Positions 1-9,469 of a stretch of DNA of 64,000 nucleotides are shown in pieces (position 1 is the stretch's first letter; each line of letters begins with the position of its first letter). Source of the stretch: Brachionus manjavacas (lineage: Eukaryota; Rotifera; Eurotatoria; Ploima; Brachionidae); assembly GCA_019054805.1 (NCBI GenBank), contig JAHQIY010000050.1:62001-126000 (forward strand), read 5' to 3'. The notes beneath the pieces are model-generated. The model worked only from the letters and a program-made list of their open reading frames with translations, was not told where the DNA came from and searched no databases. A program made the position numbers and the translations under genes.

Positions 1-241
1 ATTTAAACATGAGCCACATGTAACAATCTTTTCCAATTTTATATATTCTTAATTTTCATTTATTTAGCTTATTTACTTTTTTTTAATTTTTTTTAATTAT
101 TTTTTTTTTTTTTTTTTTTTTTATCTTATTTGATTAACTTTAATTTTATTTTTATTTTATTTCAATTTTATTTTATTTTTTTAATTTTTAACTTATTCTG
201 AAGGAGCTCTAGCTCGGTACAGAAAACAAATAAATAAATAA
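1..241. other. AT-rich, T-rich low-complexity sequence
   Basis: Long T runs and TTTTATTT-type simple sequence fill most of this stretch. No reading frame or conserved motif is visible before the integrase remnant. Confidence 0.7.
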
Positions 242-517
242 ACTGGTGTAGTTGTAAAGCCTATTCTCTCAAATAATTTTAATAGCCGTGCTCAAATGGA
301 TTTAATTGATATGCAAACGTTACCGGACGGTGATTTCAAGTGGCTTTTAGTTTACCAAGACCATCTAACTAAATTCATCTTGTTACGAGCACTCAAAGCT
401 AAATCGGCAATTGAAGTTGTAAATGCACTCTTCGACATTTTCACATTGATTGGTATTCCAATGATTTTGCAATCTGATAATGGTCGTGAATTTCGAAACC
501 AAATAGTTGAAGCGTGA
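242..517 (+). pseudogene. Integrase catalytic-core fragment (GIN/KRBA2/SCAND3-type, Gypsy-derived)
   Basis: The frame is open from 242, right after an in-frame TAA. It reads as the first half of a retroviral-type integrase core. The first catalytic Asp is in MDLIDMQTLPDGDFKW and the second in LQSDNGREF, with YQDHLTKF between them. This wording is typical of integrases of GIN transposons and the related host genes KRBA2 and SCAND3. The frame stops about 10 residues after the second Asp. The stretch that should hold the catalytic Glu is missing, and the C-terminal part resumes at once in another frame (507-962). An internal deletion has therefore removed the catalytic Glu, and the copy cannot be an active integrase. 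Confidence 0.75.
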
Positions 518-962
518 AAATCAACAAAAACAAGCAAAAAAAATGATGACAAGAAGTAAGAAATATATCCCAGAAGCTTATATTGGAGACATTGTTGTTT
601 TGCCCATACCAGAAGTTGATAAAGGTCTCACTGAAGCTCCGAATTTGGTCTGTCGAATAGTTGACATTGACTTTGATAAGTCATTATATGAATTAGCTTG
701 TGAAGCTGGAGTGCTTAATACTCTGTTTGCAAGAAACAGCTTTGACTTGGTAAAAGATTGTTCTATAGGGCTAAATTTAAAACTAAACATAGCTTTAAGT
801 GTGAGGCAAGCAGTAAATGAATTATCAATTGGTGGTGGTCAAGGCATGGTAAAGTGCAACTGTACTGGTCAATGTATGACAAATCGATGTGGTTGTAAAA
901 AGTCGCAGTTGTTATGTAACTCAAGATGTCATGGAGGCAATTCAAGCTGCAAAAACAAATAA
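507..962 (+). pseudogene. C-terminal part of the same integrase, ending in a CXC-like cysteine cluster
   Basis: An open frame of about 150 codons with no ATG of its own at the homologous boundary; it begins in the deletion scar at about 507. It reads through a basic stretch, then IGDIVVLPIPEVDKG and FARNSFDLV, which resemble the C-terminal beta-rich module of KRBA2/SCAND3-like integrases. It ends with about ten cysteines in the pattern KCNCTGQCMTNRCGC...CNSRCHGG, a zinc-binding cluster typical of this family. The reading frame is intact to a TAA at 960. It probably once formed one protein with the core at 242-517. Expression as a stand-alone zinc-cluster protein is possible but unsupported. 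Confidence 0.7.
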
Positions 963-990
963 GCTTTTTTTTTATTAGACTAATTAAATA

Positions 991-1183
991 AATTACTATA
1001 ACTTAAAGAGATAAATATTTGTTTTTTTAAATTATGAAAATCTACGTTTCGTTTCAGTAATTTACTAAACTAATTTCAGTAAATTACTAAAACTTAAAGA
1101 GATGAATATTTGTTTTTTTATATTATGAAAATCTACGTTTCATTTCAGTAATTTACTGAAACTAGTTTAGTAAATTACTGAAA
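991..1183. repeat. Two tandem copies of a ~91-bp repeat ending in a near-perfect palindrome
   Basis: The segment acttaaagagat...atatttgtttttttaAattatgaaaatctacgttt begins at 1001 and again at 1092, a 91-bp period. The second copy ends in a 41-bp near-palindrome at 1143-1183: 15-bp arms tttcagtaatttact / agtaaattactgaaa match perfectly around aaactagttt, with one bulged G. It could be a small fold-back element end; no coding content. Confidence 0.75.
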
Positions 1184-2652
1184 AAATTAAAAAATCAGTA
1201 AATAACTAAAATTTATTAATTTTTTTATGTTTTACATATTTACTGATGGACCAGTAAATTTACAAATTTACGTGTTTTAAAAATTTACGGTAACATATAT
1301 CTTTTTTAATATTAAAATAATTTTTCTGAAAAAAACAAAGAAAGCTCATCACTTCTTACCTTTTTTTACATAATTTTTGGGTTCTTTTCATATATTTTGT
1401 TGGTAAAATTTTGTTATAAAAATATAACTCATTGAATATTTTAAAACAAAAAAAGGCAAAATTCAAAGTTAAACAATTAGTTATTACAATCTAAAAATTT
1501 TTAGAGATAATTTATATTTTTTTATGAATTTTTATAATTAATAAATATTTAAAGCTAATTAGACTTTATTTTGTACTAATCACTCTGTAATTAAGTAACA
1601 GTCGGTCTTATTGTAGCATTCACTGAAAGACTAGTCTTCTGGGACGTATTTATCCACTTCAATTAATGGTAAATAAAATTCTTCAGTCTTTAATATTAAT
1701 TTTAAACTTACTTTTTATTTTTTACCTTTTCCCGGGATAGTTTTTGATTTAGTTTCCTAGAGCTTGATTATGATCATTTCTGAATTCATTTTTTTATTTA
1801 TGATCTAAAGGAATTGTAAAATATCTTTGCGACAAATTATAAAAAACAAATTTTATTAGGAAGAACTTTTTTTTGTTAATTAAATCTTTATTTACTATTA
1901 ATTTCATTTTTATCGTCAGAATATTATCTTAATTAGATTTATTTAAATTTGTATTTAAAGCGCTCTGTTGATTTATTACTTTGGGCTGAGTAGTAATTTT
2001 ATCCTTACCGACTAATATGCACGTGAGATTACGAGAGACTACCAAAAACAAAGTAGTTTTACGTAAAATAGCCTTTTTTTCCAGTTGATCTTTAATCGAT
2101 TCTTATAAAATATTTATTTGAAAATTTATAATCAATATTAAAACATCCAAATTATGGCTTCAAATGTGATTTCAATTTTAATTAAAATATATTACAGCGA
2201 AAATATTATTGATTTAGATTTTATTTTATTTAAGAAAAAAATTCAAATAATTTTAAAGATTAAACAAATCATGTTTAAACAAAATTGATAATAAATAACT
2301 TTTTTTAAACTTCAATTTGCCTATTTAAATTGCTTTATTTTGGCAAATCTTTTTTCTGTTTAACATTTTCAATCAATGATAAAGCAAAAAAGAGCCCAAC
2401 GAAGAATTGGTTTCATTAACAAAAAATCAAACAAGATAAAATTCATTAATAAATTGTTCATTAAATTTAAAATTTTTTCTATTTTTTCTGCTTATATCTT
2501 TTTTATAGAACAAATAAAACCTTAAAATCAATTTTTTTAAATAAATTTCAACATAATTTAATCATTTAATTTCAAAACCAATGATTAAAATGATTTCATA
2601 AATAATAATAATTATTGATATTATTTATTTTGCCAATAATTTGGTCTAATTT
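1184..2652. other. AT-rich non-coding sequence
   Basis: No reading frame of note on either strand. Homopolymer A and T runs and degenerate AT repeats dominate. Nothing recognisable. Confidence 0.6.
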
Positions 2653-2922
2653 CTAAAGATGATCTTTTTTTCTTCGAGCTATCTCTTCTTCATCTTTCAA
2701 TCTTACCCAAATAGTTCCATTTTTCGAATTTTTATCTATTCTAGTTTCTTCTGTTTCTTCATAATCAGAATCTTCATTTGAGTAAAATTCAGCATTAGGC
2801 TAGTCAGTTCTATTTTGTTTATCTTGATAATCATTTTCATTATCACCGAAAACTACTGATGGGCTATCATCCGCATCTCTTAGAGATTCAAGAGCTTGAA
2901 AGGCAGCTTTTCTTCAAGACAT
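2653..2922 (-). pseudogene. Decayed N-terminus of a piggyBac-like transposase (tentative)
   Basis: Read on the minus strand from the ATG at 2922, one frame runs 90 codons with only two internal stops (codon 3 TGA, codon 41 TAG). It starts M-S-stop-RKAAFQALESL, continues into a strongly acidic stretch (DADDS, NEDSDYEETEE) and ends with NGTIWVR followed by a Lys/Arg-rich segment. A short basic start, an acidic Asp/Glu-Ser region and a GT-x-W motif are the usual layout of piggyBac transposase N-termini. The catalytic DDD region is not visible downstream, so this is a stub. Assignment rests on layout and short motifs only. Confidence 0.4.
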
Positions 2923-3024
2923 AGTTCCAAAAATGGTAATTTTTAAAAAGGAATTATTTATTTTAAGTAGATTTTTAAATTTCAAAAGTTAGCTAGCTTG
3001 GTCTTCTTTTTATTTTAGAATAAA

Positions 3025-3310
3025 GCAGACTTGTTTTTAAGTCAAAAGTCTTAAGTCAAGTCAAGGCAATGACTTAAAATTTTTTTTTTTAAGTCAAGTC
3101 AATGATTTAATAAATCCATATTTGATACCAATTAAGTAGTTGCTTACAAATTCCTGGCCGTTAATCTTGACCTATGTGCTCTGTAAATGTAACCAGATTT
3201 AGAAAATAATTCTTTCAAGTGGTTCAGATGAAGCAGGTATTGATAAAAATTTTTGTGCAAGTTATGACTTTGACTTGAATTTTTGTGACATAGACTTAAA
3301 ACTGTGACAT
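3025..3310. repeat. Dispersed repeat family R1, copy 1 (TIR-like, aagtca-rich)
   Basis: This stretch matches 35891-36125 over about 240 bp, including the shared blocks acttgtttttaagtc, agtagttgcttnc, aattcctggc and attgataaaaatttttgtgc. The ends are rich in aagtcaa on one side and ttgactt on the other, so they are roughly inverted: 'tttttaagtc' near the left end and 'gacttaaaac' near the right. It looks like a non-autonomous element without coding capacity. No clear target duplication was found. Confidence 0.65.
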
Positions 3311-5101
3311 AAACTAGTCTGAAAAAAAGACAATATTTTTTATTATAAGACAATTCAGTATAGCTTTTTTTTTTGAGAAAATTAAAAATGCTTTTTAAAA
3401 AAGGAATAAATTTTAAAATTTCTTTTTATAATTCAATTCTTATGAACCACATGCAGAGTAAATTTTTCAAATTTTCAGATTTTTTGTTTGTTTATTGTTG
3501 GAAACATTTTTTAAATGATAGATTCAGAAAAAATTGAATTCTTTTCAAAAGAATACACTTTAAGTACAAAACTACTTTAAGAACTTATACTATATTTTGT
3601 ACCAAAAAAGTAGGATTAGATAAAAATCCATTTATTTCTTTAAATTGAACAAACCATAATTTTTTTTATGTAAAATAACTTTGGCGGTAAACCCTGCTCA
3701 AGTTTGCAAGATTTTAGATTTTAGAATTGAAATTCGATAATTTCGATTCGGTTCTTTGCCAAAAGCTTTTAAATGAAATGAAATAAACATAAAGTAACAA
3801 AGTCTTGACTAAGAGTTTTGACGAAATCTTAAATAAAATTGCATTATAAATTTTGATAGTTTTATTCTTATTATTAGACTATCCTCCTTTTTTTTGCATA
3901 AAAATATTATATTATAAACAAAAAAATAAACCTAGACAATATAAAAGAATTTCGAAATGGTTTCATGGAACATATAATACTTTTTGGTCAGATTGATATC
4001 CTAAATGGAAGTTACCAACGCCTAAATTTAATCAATCAGCTGTAATTCTTTCAATTACTATTATTAGCAATAAAAAACTAATAATGATAAATACTATTTT
4101 AATACTAATGCAATATCCTAATTAGGCAAGTCAAATGTTCTTTTTTTAATTTAGATACATGTTTTTTTTTATTTTGAAAATTAATTTTTTTCTAATTTCT
4201 TTCAATTCCAAAATATTCTCCATATTTTTACATCTAAAAATCAGTATTTAGTTTCAGTAATAACTCGAATTTTTACTATTAAAAAGTAGTTTTTTCAATT
4301 CGGCAATTAGTTAGGGTTAGTTTTTGCCGAAACTTTTGAAACTAATGAACCATCAAATCTTAAAATCTTTCTAAAAGATACAGCGACCTTTAGAATTTTT
4401 TGATTTTAATTCAAATTCTTTATTTTTAAAATCAATTCGCTAAGTTTATAATCAATTTTAGATGTTCAAAAAGATCAAATTAAGTTTTGATTTTGAAATA
4501 AATTTTTATTTCTAAAAAGAATTAAGGCAGAGATGCATTTTTTGATTAAAAATACTTTGTTAAGTAAGGAAAGATGAAGTTGAGCGCAATTTATCAGAGC
4601 AGGACAATTTTTTTCGAATAAAACATCAATTAAAAAAATTTAATTAACAATAATTAACAAAAATTTAAAATAGATTTTGAACCATTCATATTTTTTAATA
4701 AACTATTATTATTTTTGTTATTATAAAAATTAAAATTTAGTTATTTCAAAAAGATATTTTACAAAAATCAAAAAATTTTAAGATTATTGATATAATTAAT
4801 GAATGGCTTGATTAAGATCTAAAAAATTTAAATTAAAAAATTCAACATTTAATTTTTCATTTTTATATATTGCAAAATTAAATTCAAAAATCAATAGTCG
4901 ATTTTCAATTTATTTCTAAATTTTGAAATTAGCATTATATTTAACAAATTTTAATTTTTATATTCAATAATTACGTTAAGTTATCATATTTGAATTGTAT
5001 TTAAACAATTTAAAGTAAATTGCTCTTCTCCAGATAAAAATTGCTTCCTTAAACTAACTCTCCCGTTAAATAATAAGAAAAACTTTATCAAAATTCACAT
5101 T
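3311..5101. other. AT-rich non-coding sequence
   Basis: About 1.8 kb without a convincing reading frame, RNA gene or repeat. A and T homopolymers and degenerate AT words throughout. Confidence 0.6.
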
Positions 5102-5110
5102 GTATAGTGG

Positions 5111-5460
5111 GGGGTTGTGAAGTTCATTTCAATTTGATCTTTTCAGTTCAGAAAAAGTTAAATAAATTTTTTAGTAAAAGAGATAATTTAGTTCTGTAAA
5201 ATGCTTAATTATAAGCAAATTTGTTTAATGCAGTAATAAAAGTCTGCAAAATACTCTGCAATTTTCTGCATTTTGCACCTCAATAAAAGAGTATTCCAAT
5301 CAAGTGTGCAATTAAATTGCAGACTTTTTGCAGACTTTTATTTTTGGATTAAGCAAAATTGCTTTACCATTTTACAGAACTAAATTATCTCTTTTACTAA
5401 AAAATTTATTTAACTTTTTCTGAACTGAAAAGATCAAATTGAAATGAAATTCACAAATCC
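5111..5460. mobile_element. 350-bp MITE with ~110-bp inverted repeats and 9-bp target duplication, copy 1
   Basis: The left arm (ggggttgtgaagttcatttc onward) and the right arm are inverted copies of one another over roughly 110 bp; they share, for example, caatttgatcttttcagttc and taaaagagataatttagttc. The element is flanked on both sides by the identical 9-mer gtatagtgg (5102-5110 and 5461-5469). Long terminal inverted repeats with a 9-bp duplication are the hallmark of Mutator-like (MULE) non-autonomous elements. The middle holds 'tctgcaaaatactctgcaat' style sequence and no reading frame. A second copy is at 30051-30405. Confidence 0.85.
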
Positions 5461-5469
5461 GTATAGTGG

Positions 5470-5952
5470 ACAACATTTAAACGATGCTACTTTAAATGAG
5501 TGTTTTTTTTTTGGCAGACTTTTGCAGATTTTACCTAAATTTATGCTAATACGACATTTTTAATAGTCAATTGATTCACTTTTCTGTGCCCGCTTCTTGA
5601 TTAATTTACAATTTTTAATTTTTTTTATTTAGCTAATTCATTTTTAAAGTGCTTAAAGTTTTCAATGAACATTGTCCAAAATTTTAGCTGCAAAAAACTC
5701 TAATAAATAAAATCAGCAGTAAGCTCGGATTTTTTTGTTGAAAAAAAAATTGAACTTTGTTTTAGAATTTTTTATTTTTTTTGTTCTTAAAAAGTCTTAA
5801 ATTTAAATTAACAAAATGATTTGATTACAAGTGTAATGTCGCTGTTGTTGTTGAGAAATAGAAAATTATAATTTTTTTGTTTTTTGTTTTTTGTTTTTTT
5901 TTTGTTGCTTGAATAAAATAAAACCAAGTCTTTTTAGATGATATAAACTAAA
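5470..5952. promoter_or_regulatory. Upstream region of the SMPD4-like gene
   Basis: A 480-bp AT-rich interval with a T-rich, (gttttttt)n-like tract at about 5870-5905 just before the gene. An in-frame TAA at 5944-5946 fixes the ATG at 5953 as the earliest possible start of this frame. No defined promoter motif could be recognised, so only the position supports the regulatory label. Confidence 0.3.
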
Positions 5953-8190
5953 ATGCTTAAAGTTAACTTGATAAATTTACTGAGCGAGCCGAACTCGACA
6001 AAATGCGACCAACTGAACACTCTGCTGGATAGCTCGTCAGTCAAAGACTTGTACAACTACATCGAGTACATAATAAACTTCATCTTGTGCAACAATCAAA
6101 TGAGCAGTCAATTTGACTTTGGATTGTATGGTAGCGATAGAAGATTAGACAAGTGGAGCAACTGGCCGCTTAAGCTCAAAAACAAGACTCAACACGCGCC
6201 CCAACACCACTTTATGTTCAAATTTTTGTCGACAAAATCTCCATTTTGGCTGTCACTGTTCAAATTGGACAGTTACGGCGCTGTGTTTCGTCTACCGGTT
6301 AGTTGGCTGCCGCATTTGATGGAGCCGCGAGTCGACAGCTATCTGGCGTCCAAAGCCGACACGTTCAACATTCTCAACTTGAACCCTGTCGAATATTATT
6401 TGGTCTTTTTTTTAGCTTTTGTTCACGACACTCGCACCGAGTCGCGCAAAGTCTACAACGAACACAACAACTGCATCGAAATAGACAGCGTTTATGGCGA
6501 CCTGTTGTCCGACTATTTGAATTTTTTTCTGCCTCTGAGCGCACAACAAATCCACTTGAGCATTGAGCAGGTGCAGGTGCAGTCACAGTCACAGCCAAAG
6601 GCACAGCCGCAATTTGATGCCGAGGCGATAGGCACGCACAAGTACGAGTACGTGGAACGGGCGTCGCTGTTCAAAAAATGCTACAAAAAGCCGAGCTTGG
6701 CCGAGTTGGAACTGGCGCCGACCAAGTCACACAATGTGGACCGCACAAACACAATGAAAAAAATCGACACATTCATACGACTCATCAACGAAACACTCGT
6801 CTATCCTTTCACAGATCAATCTCACTCGTCTCACTCAAACAACACTACAATCAGCTACAATCAAACAAAACAAAACAATTTGACTAGCCTCGAGTGTGTG
6901 TTCACTCTCAGCATCATAGTCAAACACTCGCACTATTTTAGTCAGGCGTTCGAATATCGAAACGAAACAGACGAAACAGCTCCACTAGCTGAGCTCAGAC
7001 ATCTTATTTTTAAAGTTTACTGGCGCAAGTCTTTTTACAAATTTTTCAAATACAATTTGGAGCATTGGGCATTCGATGCGAGCATAAAATGGCTCATAGA
7101 ACTTTGGCTGAACTATGTGGAACCGGTGAGACACAGCTCGACTAGTTTGGACTTTATTTGCGACAATTATTTGATAATTGGCGCCATTTATCAACTTATT
7201 CTCAAACGGTTTTGTCTTGTTGATTTGACCGATTGCCAAAATTCGCAGCTAATTGCCAACATACTGCAAATTTTTCTATTCAATAAAGAAAATTTGAAAA
7301 AATGCGACTTAATGTACATGCATGTAAAAAATCGATTGAGTGACAAGACAAACAGACAAACAGATGCGATCAGGCGAAGTGCTGAGTTGAACAACGTGTT
7401 TAACATGTTCCAAGAGGTCGATGAATCGATAGCTTGTTTTCATGTTCTAAATGGTCTTGAGCACATTAAAATAGTTAATCGATTGTATGAGGTTTTGACA
7501 AATGCCAAATGGATGCTGAACCAAAGAGTAACTAGTGCTAGGAATGCGACCAGTTTAGAATGGTTTAAGTCGATGTTTGTCGACGAAAAGCAAGTGCAGT
7601 TTGCGCAAATGAGCGAACAAGAGTGTCTCAACTCGATTAAGAGTATTGACAGGTGTTTGCAAATGATTAGAATGTTTTACGAGGAAAGAGCGAGTTTTGA
7701 AGAGTTTGAGAGCGAGGAACAGCAAGTGCCTAGTGAGGAAAGCGAAACAGGAGATTATGAGACTGGCCAAGATAGAGTGGTGAAGTTAACGCCTAAAGGA
7801 AGATTTAGAGTGATTAACAGGATAAGAAAAGCGAATGTAGAGACAAGCTATGACCCGGAACAGGCAGCTATTGGCGATTTTGAGATTAGATTTATGGTCT
7901 ATGTGTGCCAATTTGTGTCCGATCTAATAAATGAACATTTTTTGAATTTTTTCCAAAAAGTCTACAATCGAAATGACACTATAGGCAAGGTGGCAAAAAA
8001 GTGCTTGTACATATCAAAAAGAGACGGCTCCAAGCCAAAAGTTAATCTACGACATCTTGCTTCTTATAAATTTGTATTCTATTTTTTTGTTTATTTGCTT
8101 CTATTGAATATGTTCACGGGTTATTCATTGTTGATCCTAGTACCTTTTGTTTTGTTTATATACTTTGCATATTTTAACTTATTAGTTTGA
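5953..8190 (+). CDS. SMPD4: SMPD4-like neutral sphingomyelinase 3
   Basis: An intact 745-codon frame with no intron. It ends in TGA, and an in-frame TAA lies three codons before the ATG. The C-terminal third carries the clearest family signature: LTPKGRFRVINRIRK, then DPEQAAIGDFEIR at about residues 615-650, matching the position and wording of this block in animal SMPD4. A hydrophobic tail at about 700-745 can act as the C-terminal membrane anchor. The middle has segments such as SLECVFTLSIIVKHSHYF and WLNYVEPVRHS that fit the family. SMPD4 hydrolyses sphingomyelin to ceramide and phosphocholine at the ER and nuclear envelope. The protein is shorter than the human one (about 866 residues), and a low-complexity Gln stretch lies near residue 205. 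Base use is much richer in G and C than its surroundings, as expected for a constrained host gene. Both flanks are non-coding. Confidence 0.86.
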   Translation: MLKVNLINLLSEPNSTKCDQLNTLLDSSSVKDLYNYIEYIINFILCNNQMSSQFDFGLYGSDRRLDKWSNWPLKLKNKTQHAPQHHFMFKFLSTKSPFWLSLFKLDSYGAVFRLPVSWLPHLMEPRVDSYLASKADTFNILNLNPVEYYLVFFLAFVHDTRTESRKVYNEHNNCIEIDSVYGDLLSDYLNFFLPLSAQQIHLSIEQVQVQSQSQPKAQPQFDAEAIGTHKYEYVERASLFKKCYKKPSLAELELAPTKSHNVDRTNTMKKIDTFIRLINETLVYPFTDQSHSSHSNNTTISYNQTKQNNLTSLECVFTLSIIVKHSHYFSQAFEYRNETDETAPLAELRHLIFKVYWRKSFYKFFKYNLEHWAFDASIKWLIELWLNYVEPVRHSSTSLDFICDNYLIIGAIYQLILKRFCLVDLTDCQNSQLIANILQIFLFNKENLKKCDLMYMHVKNRLSDKTNRQTDAIRRSAELNNVFNMFQEVDESIACFHVLNGLEHIKIVNRLYEVLTNAKWMLNQRVTSARNATSLEWFKSMFVDEKQVQFAQMSEQECLNSIKSIDRCLQMIRMFYEERASFEEFESEEQQVPSEESETGDYETGQDRVVKLTPKGRFRVINRIRKANVETSYDPEQAAIGDFEIRFMVYVCQFVSDLINEHFLNFFQKVYNRNDTIGKVAKKCLYISKRDGSKPKVNLRHLASYKFVFYFFVYLLLLNMFTGYSLLILVPFVLFIYFAYFNLLV

Positions 8191-8206
8191 CTAAGTGCTG
8201 ATTGGA

Positions 8207-8246
8207 AATAAATGAAAAGAATGTCTAAATGAACGAGCAAAATAAA
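8207..8246 (+). terminator. Candidate polyadenylation signals of the SMPD4-like gene
   Basis: AATAAA occurs at 8207-8212 and again at 8241-8246, 17 and 51 bp after the stop codon, followed by a T-rich tract. Either could be the cleavage signal. Confidence 0.5.
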
Positions 8247-9469
8247 GAATTGAACAAATTTTTTTTTTTTAATTACTAAAAAATTTTAATAAAAATTTTA
8301 TAAGATTATTTTTTGTTGTGCTTGAATGCCTAAAGTTGAGTTAGAATGCGTAAAAAAATCAAAAAAAAATTCACCAAAAGAAAAAGTAACAAAAAAACTC
8401 TTATTTTAGTGTTTTTTTTTTTCTAAATCCGCGTCAGTTCTAATTTGTGTAAATAAAACTTTTGAACAACTCTGCTTGTAATTGATCATGTAATCAATTA
8501 AACTAATTTTAACTTTTCTACTGCACTAAATTTTAGCAAAATTTAAAGAAAAATTTTTGCTCAATAAAAAACAAATCAGTGTTTCAAATTTTAACTTGAT
8601 ATAACTAAACTTGACATTTTTTTTGAAATTTTGCGCCAAATTAATTTAAATTAAATTAGCAGCATCAAATTTTTGATAAATTTTTATTTTAAAAAAATTA
8701 TTGAAAAAAAAATTTGAAATGGTAAATTTTGATTAAAATTTAATATGCCCAAATAAAATTTAACTGAAGACCGAATGTTTAAAACAACTCTTGAAAAAGA
8801 TCTAGGTATTTATTTATTCAAAATGACTTCAAATAGACTATCCAAATATAATAAAAAAACAAATAAGACTTGAAATGTTTACTTAACTAATCTCATTATA
8901 AAACGGATGAGAAGAGACTAAATTGCATTTTTTAAAATTGTTAACCGATATGAAACTATCAATTTTGAAAATGAAATAAACTTTTCATGAAATTTTTAAA
9001 TTTTAAAAAGACATTTGATAAATTGAATGATTATTACTCAAAACAATTGTATTTAATGGTTCTTTTATTAATAAAGTATAGTTGGCAAACGTTTTCGTTA
9101 ATTTAATTTTTATTAGAATACGAATTAAATACTAAAATACTTAAGTAATGATTCTTTTAAAAATTATCAAAAGGTATGATAAAAGAATAACTCAATTCTC
9201 TTATATAATTAGAACTTCAATATTTGAAAGCTGAGAGACAATGTTAAGATTACTATATTACAGTGGTGTTGTGCACCGTAGTTCATTCATTCAAGTCAAC
9301 ACAAAATCGTTTACTTGAATATTTTGGATGCATATGAAGCAAGATTTAATATTAAAAAAGGAAGATGAAAATTTATTTTATTTAAAAATTATTTAAAATG
9401 AATTTTTAAAATTTTAACAAGAAAAAAAAAATTTTATAACTTGAAAATTATGGTGAATTTTGAATTTCT
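8247..9469. other. AT-rich intergenic sequence between convergent genes
   Basis: The SMPD4-like gene (+) and the multicopper oxidase gene (-) converge here. No reading frame or repeat was recognised. On the minus strand, AT-rich sequence just beyond 9470 would supply the 3' end of the oxidase transcript. Confidence 0.55.

Noticed and set aside
75..125. Poly-T tract as the poly-A tail of a minus-strand retrogene
   Set aside because: No coding sequence lies on the minus strand next to it; T runs are common throughout.
3144..3353. 69-codon minus-strand frame
   Set aside because: It lies inside dispersed repeat R1 and is not kept in the second copy.
6374..7770. Minus-strand and alternative-frame open stretches inside the SMPD4-like gene
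   Set aside because: Shadows of the long coding frame; no motif and no independent start context.
5953..8190. Horizontal transfer of the SMPD4-like gene because of its higher GC
   Set aside because: SMPD4 is an animal gene family, and coding constraint alone raises GC in a very AT-rich genome. The oxidase shows a milder shift in the same direction.
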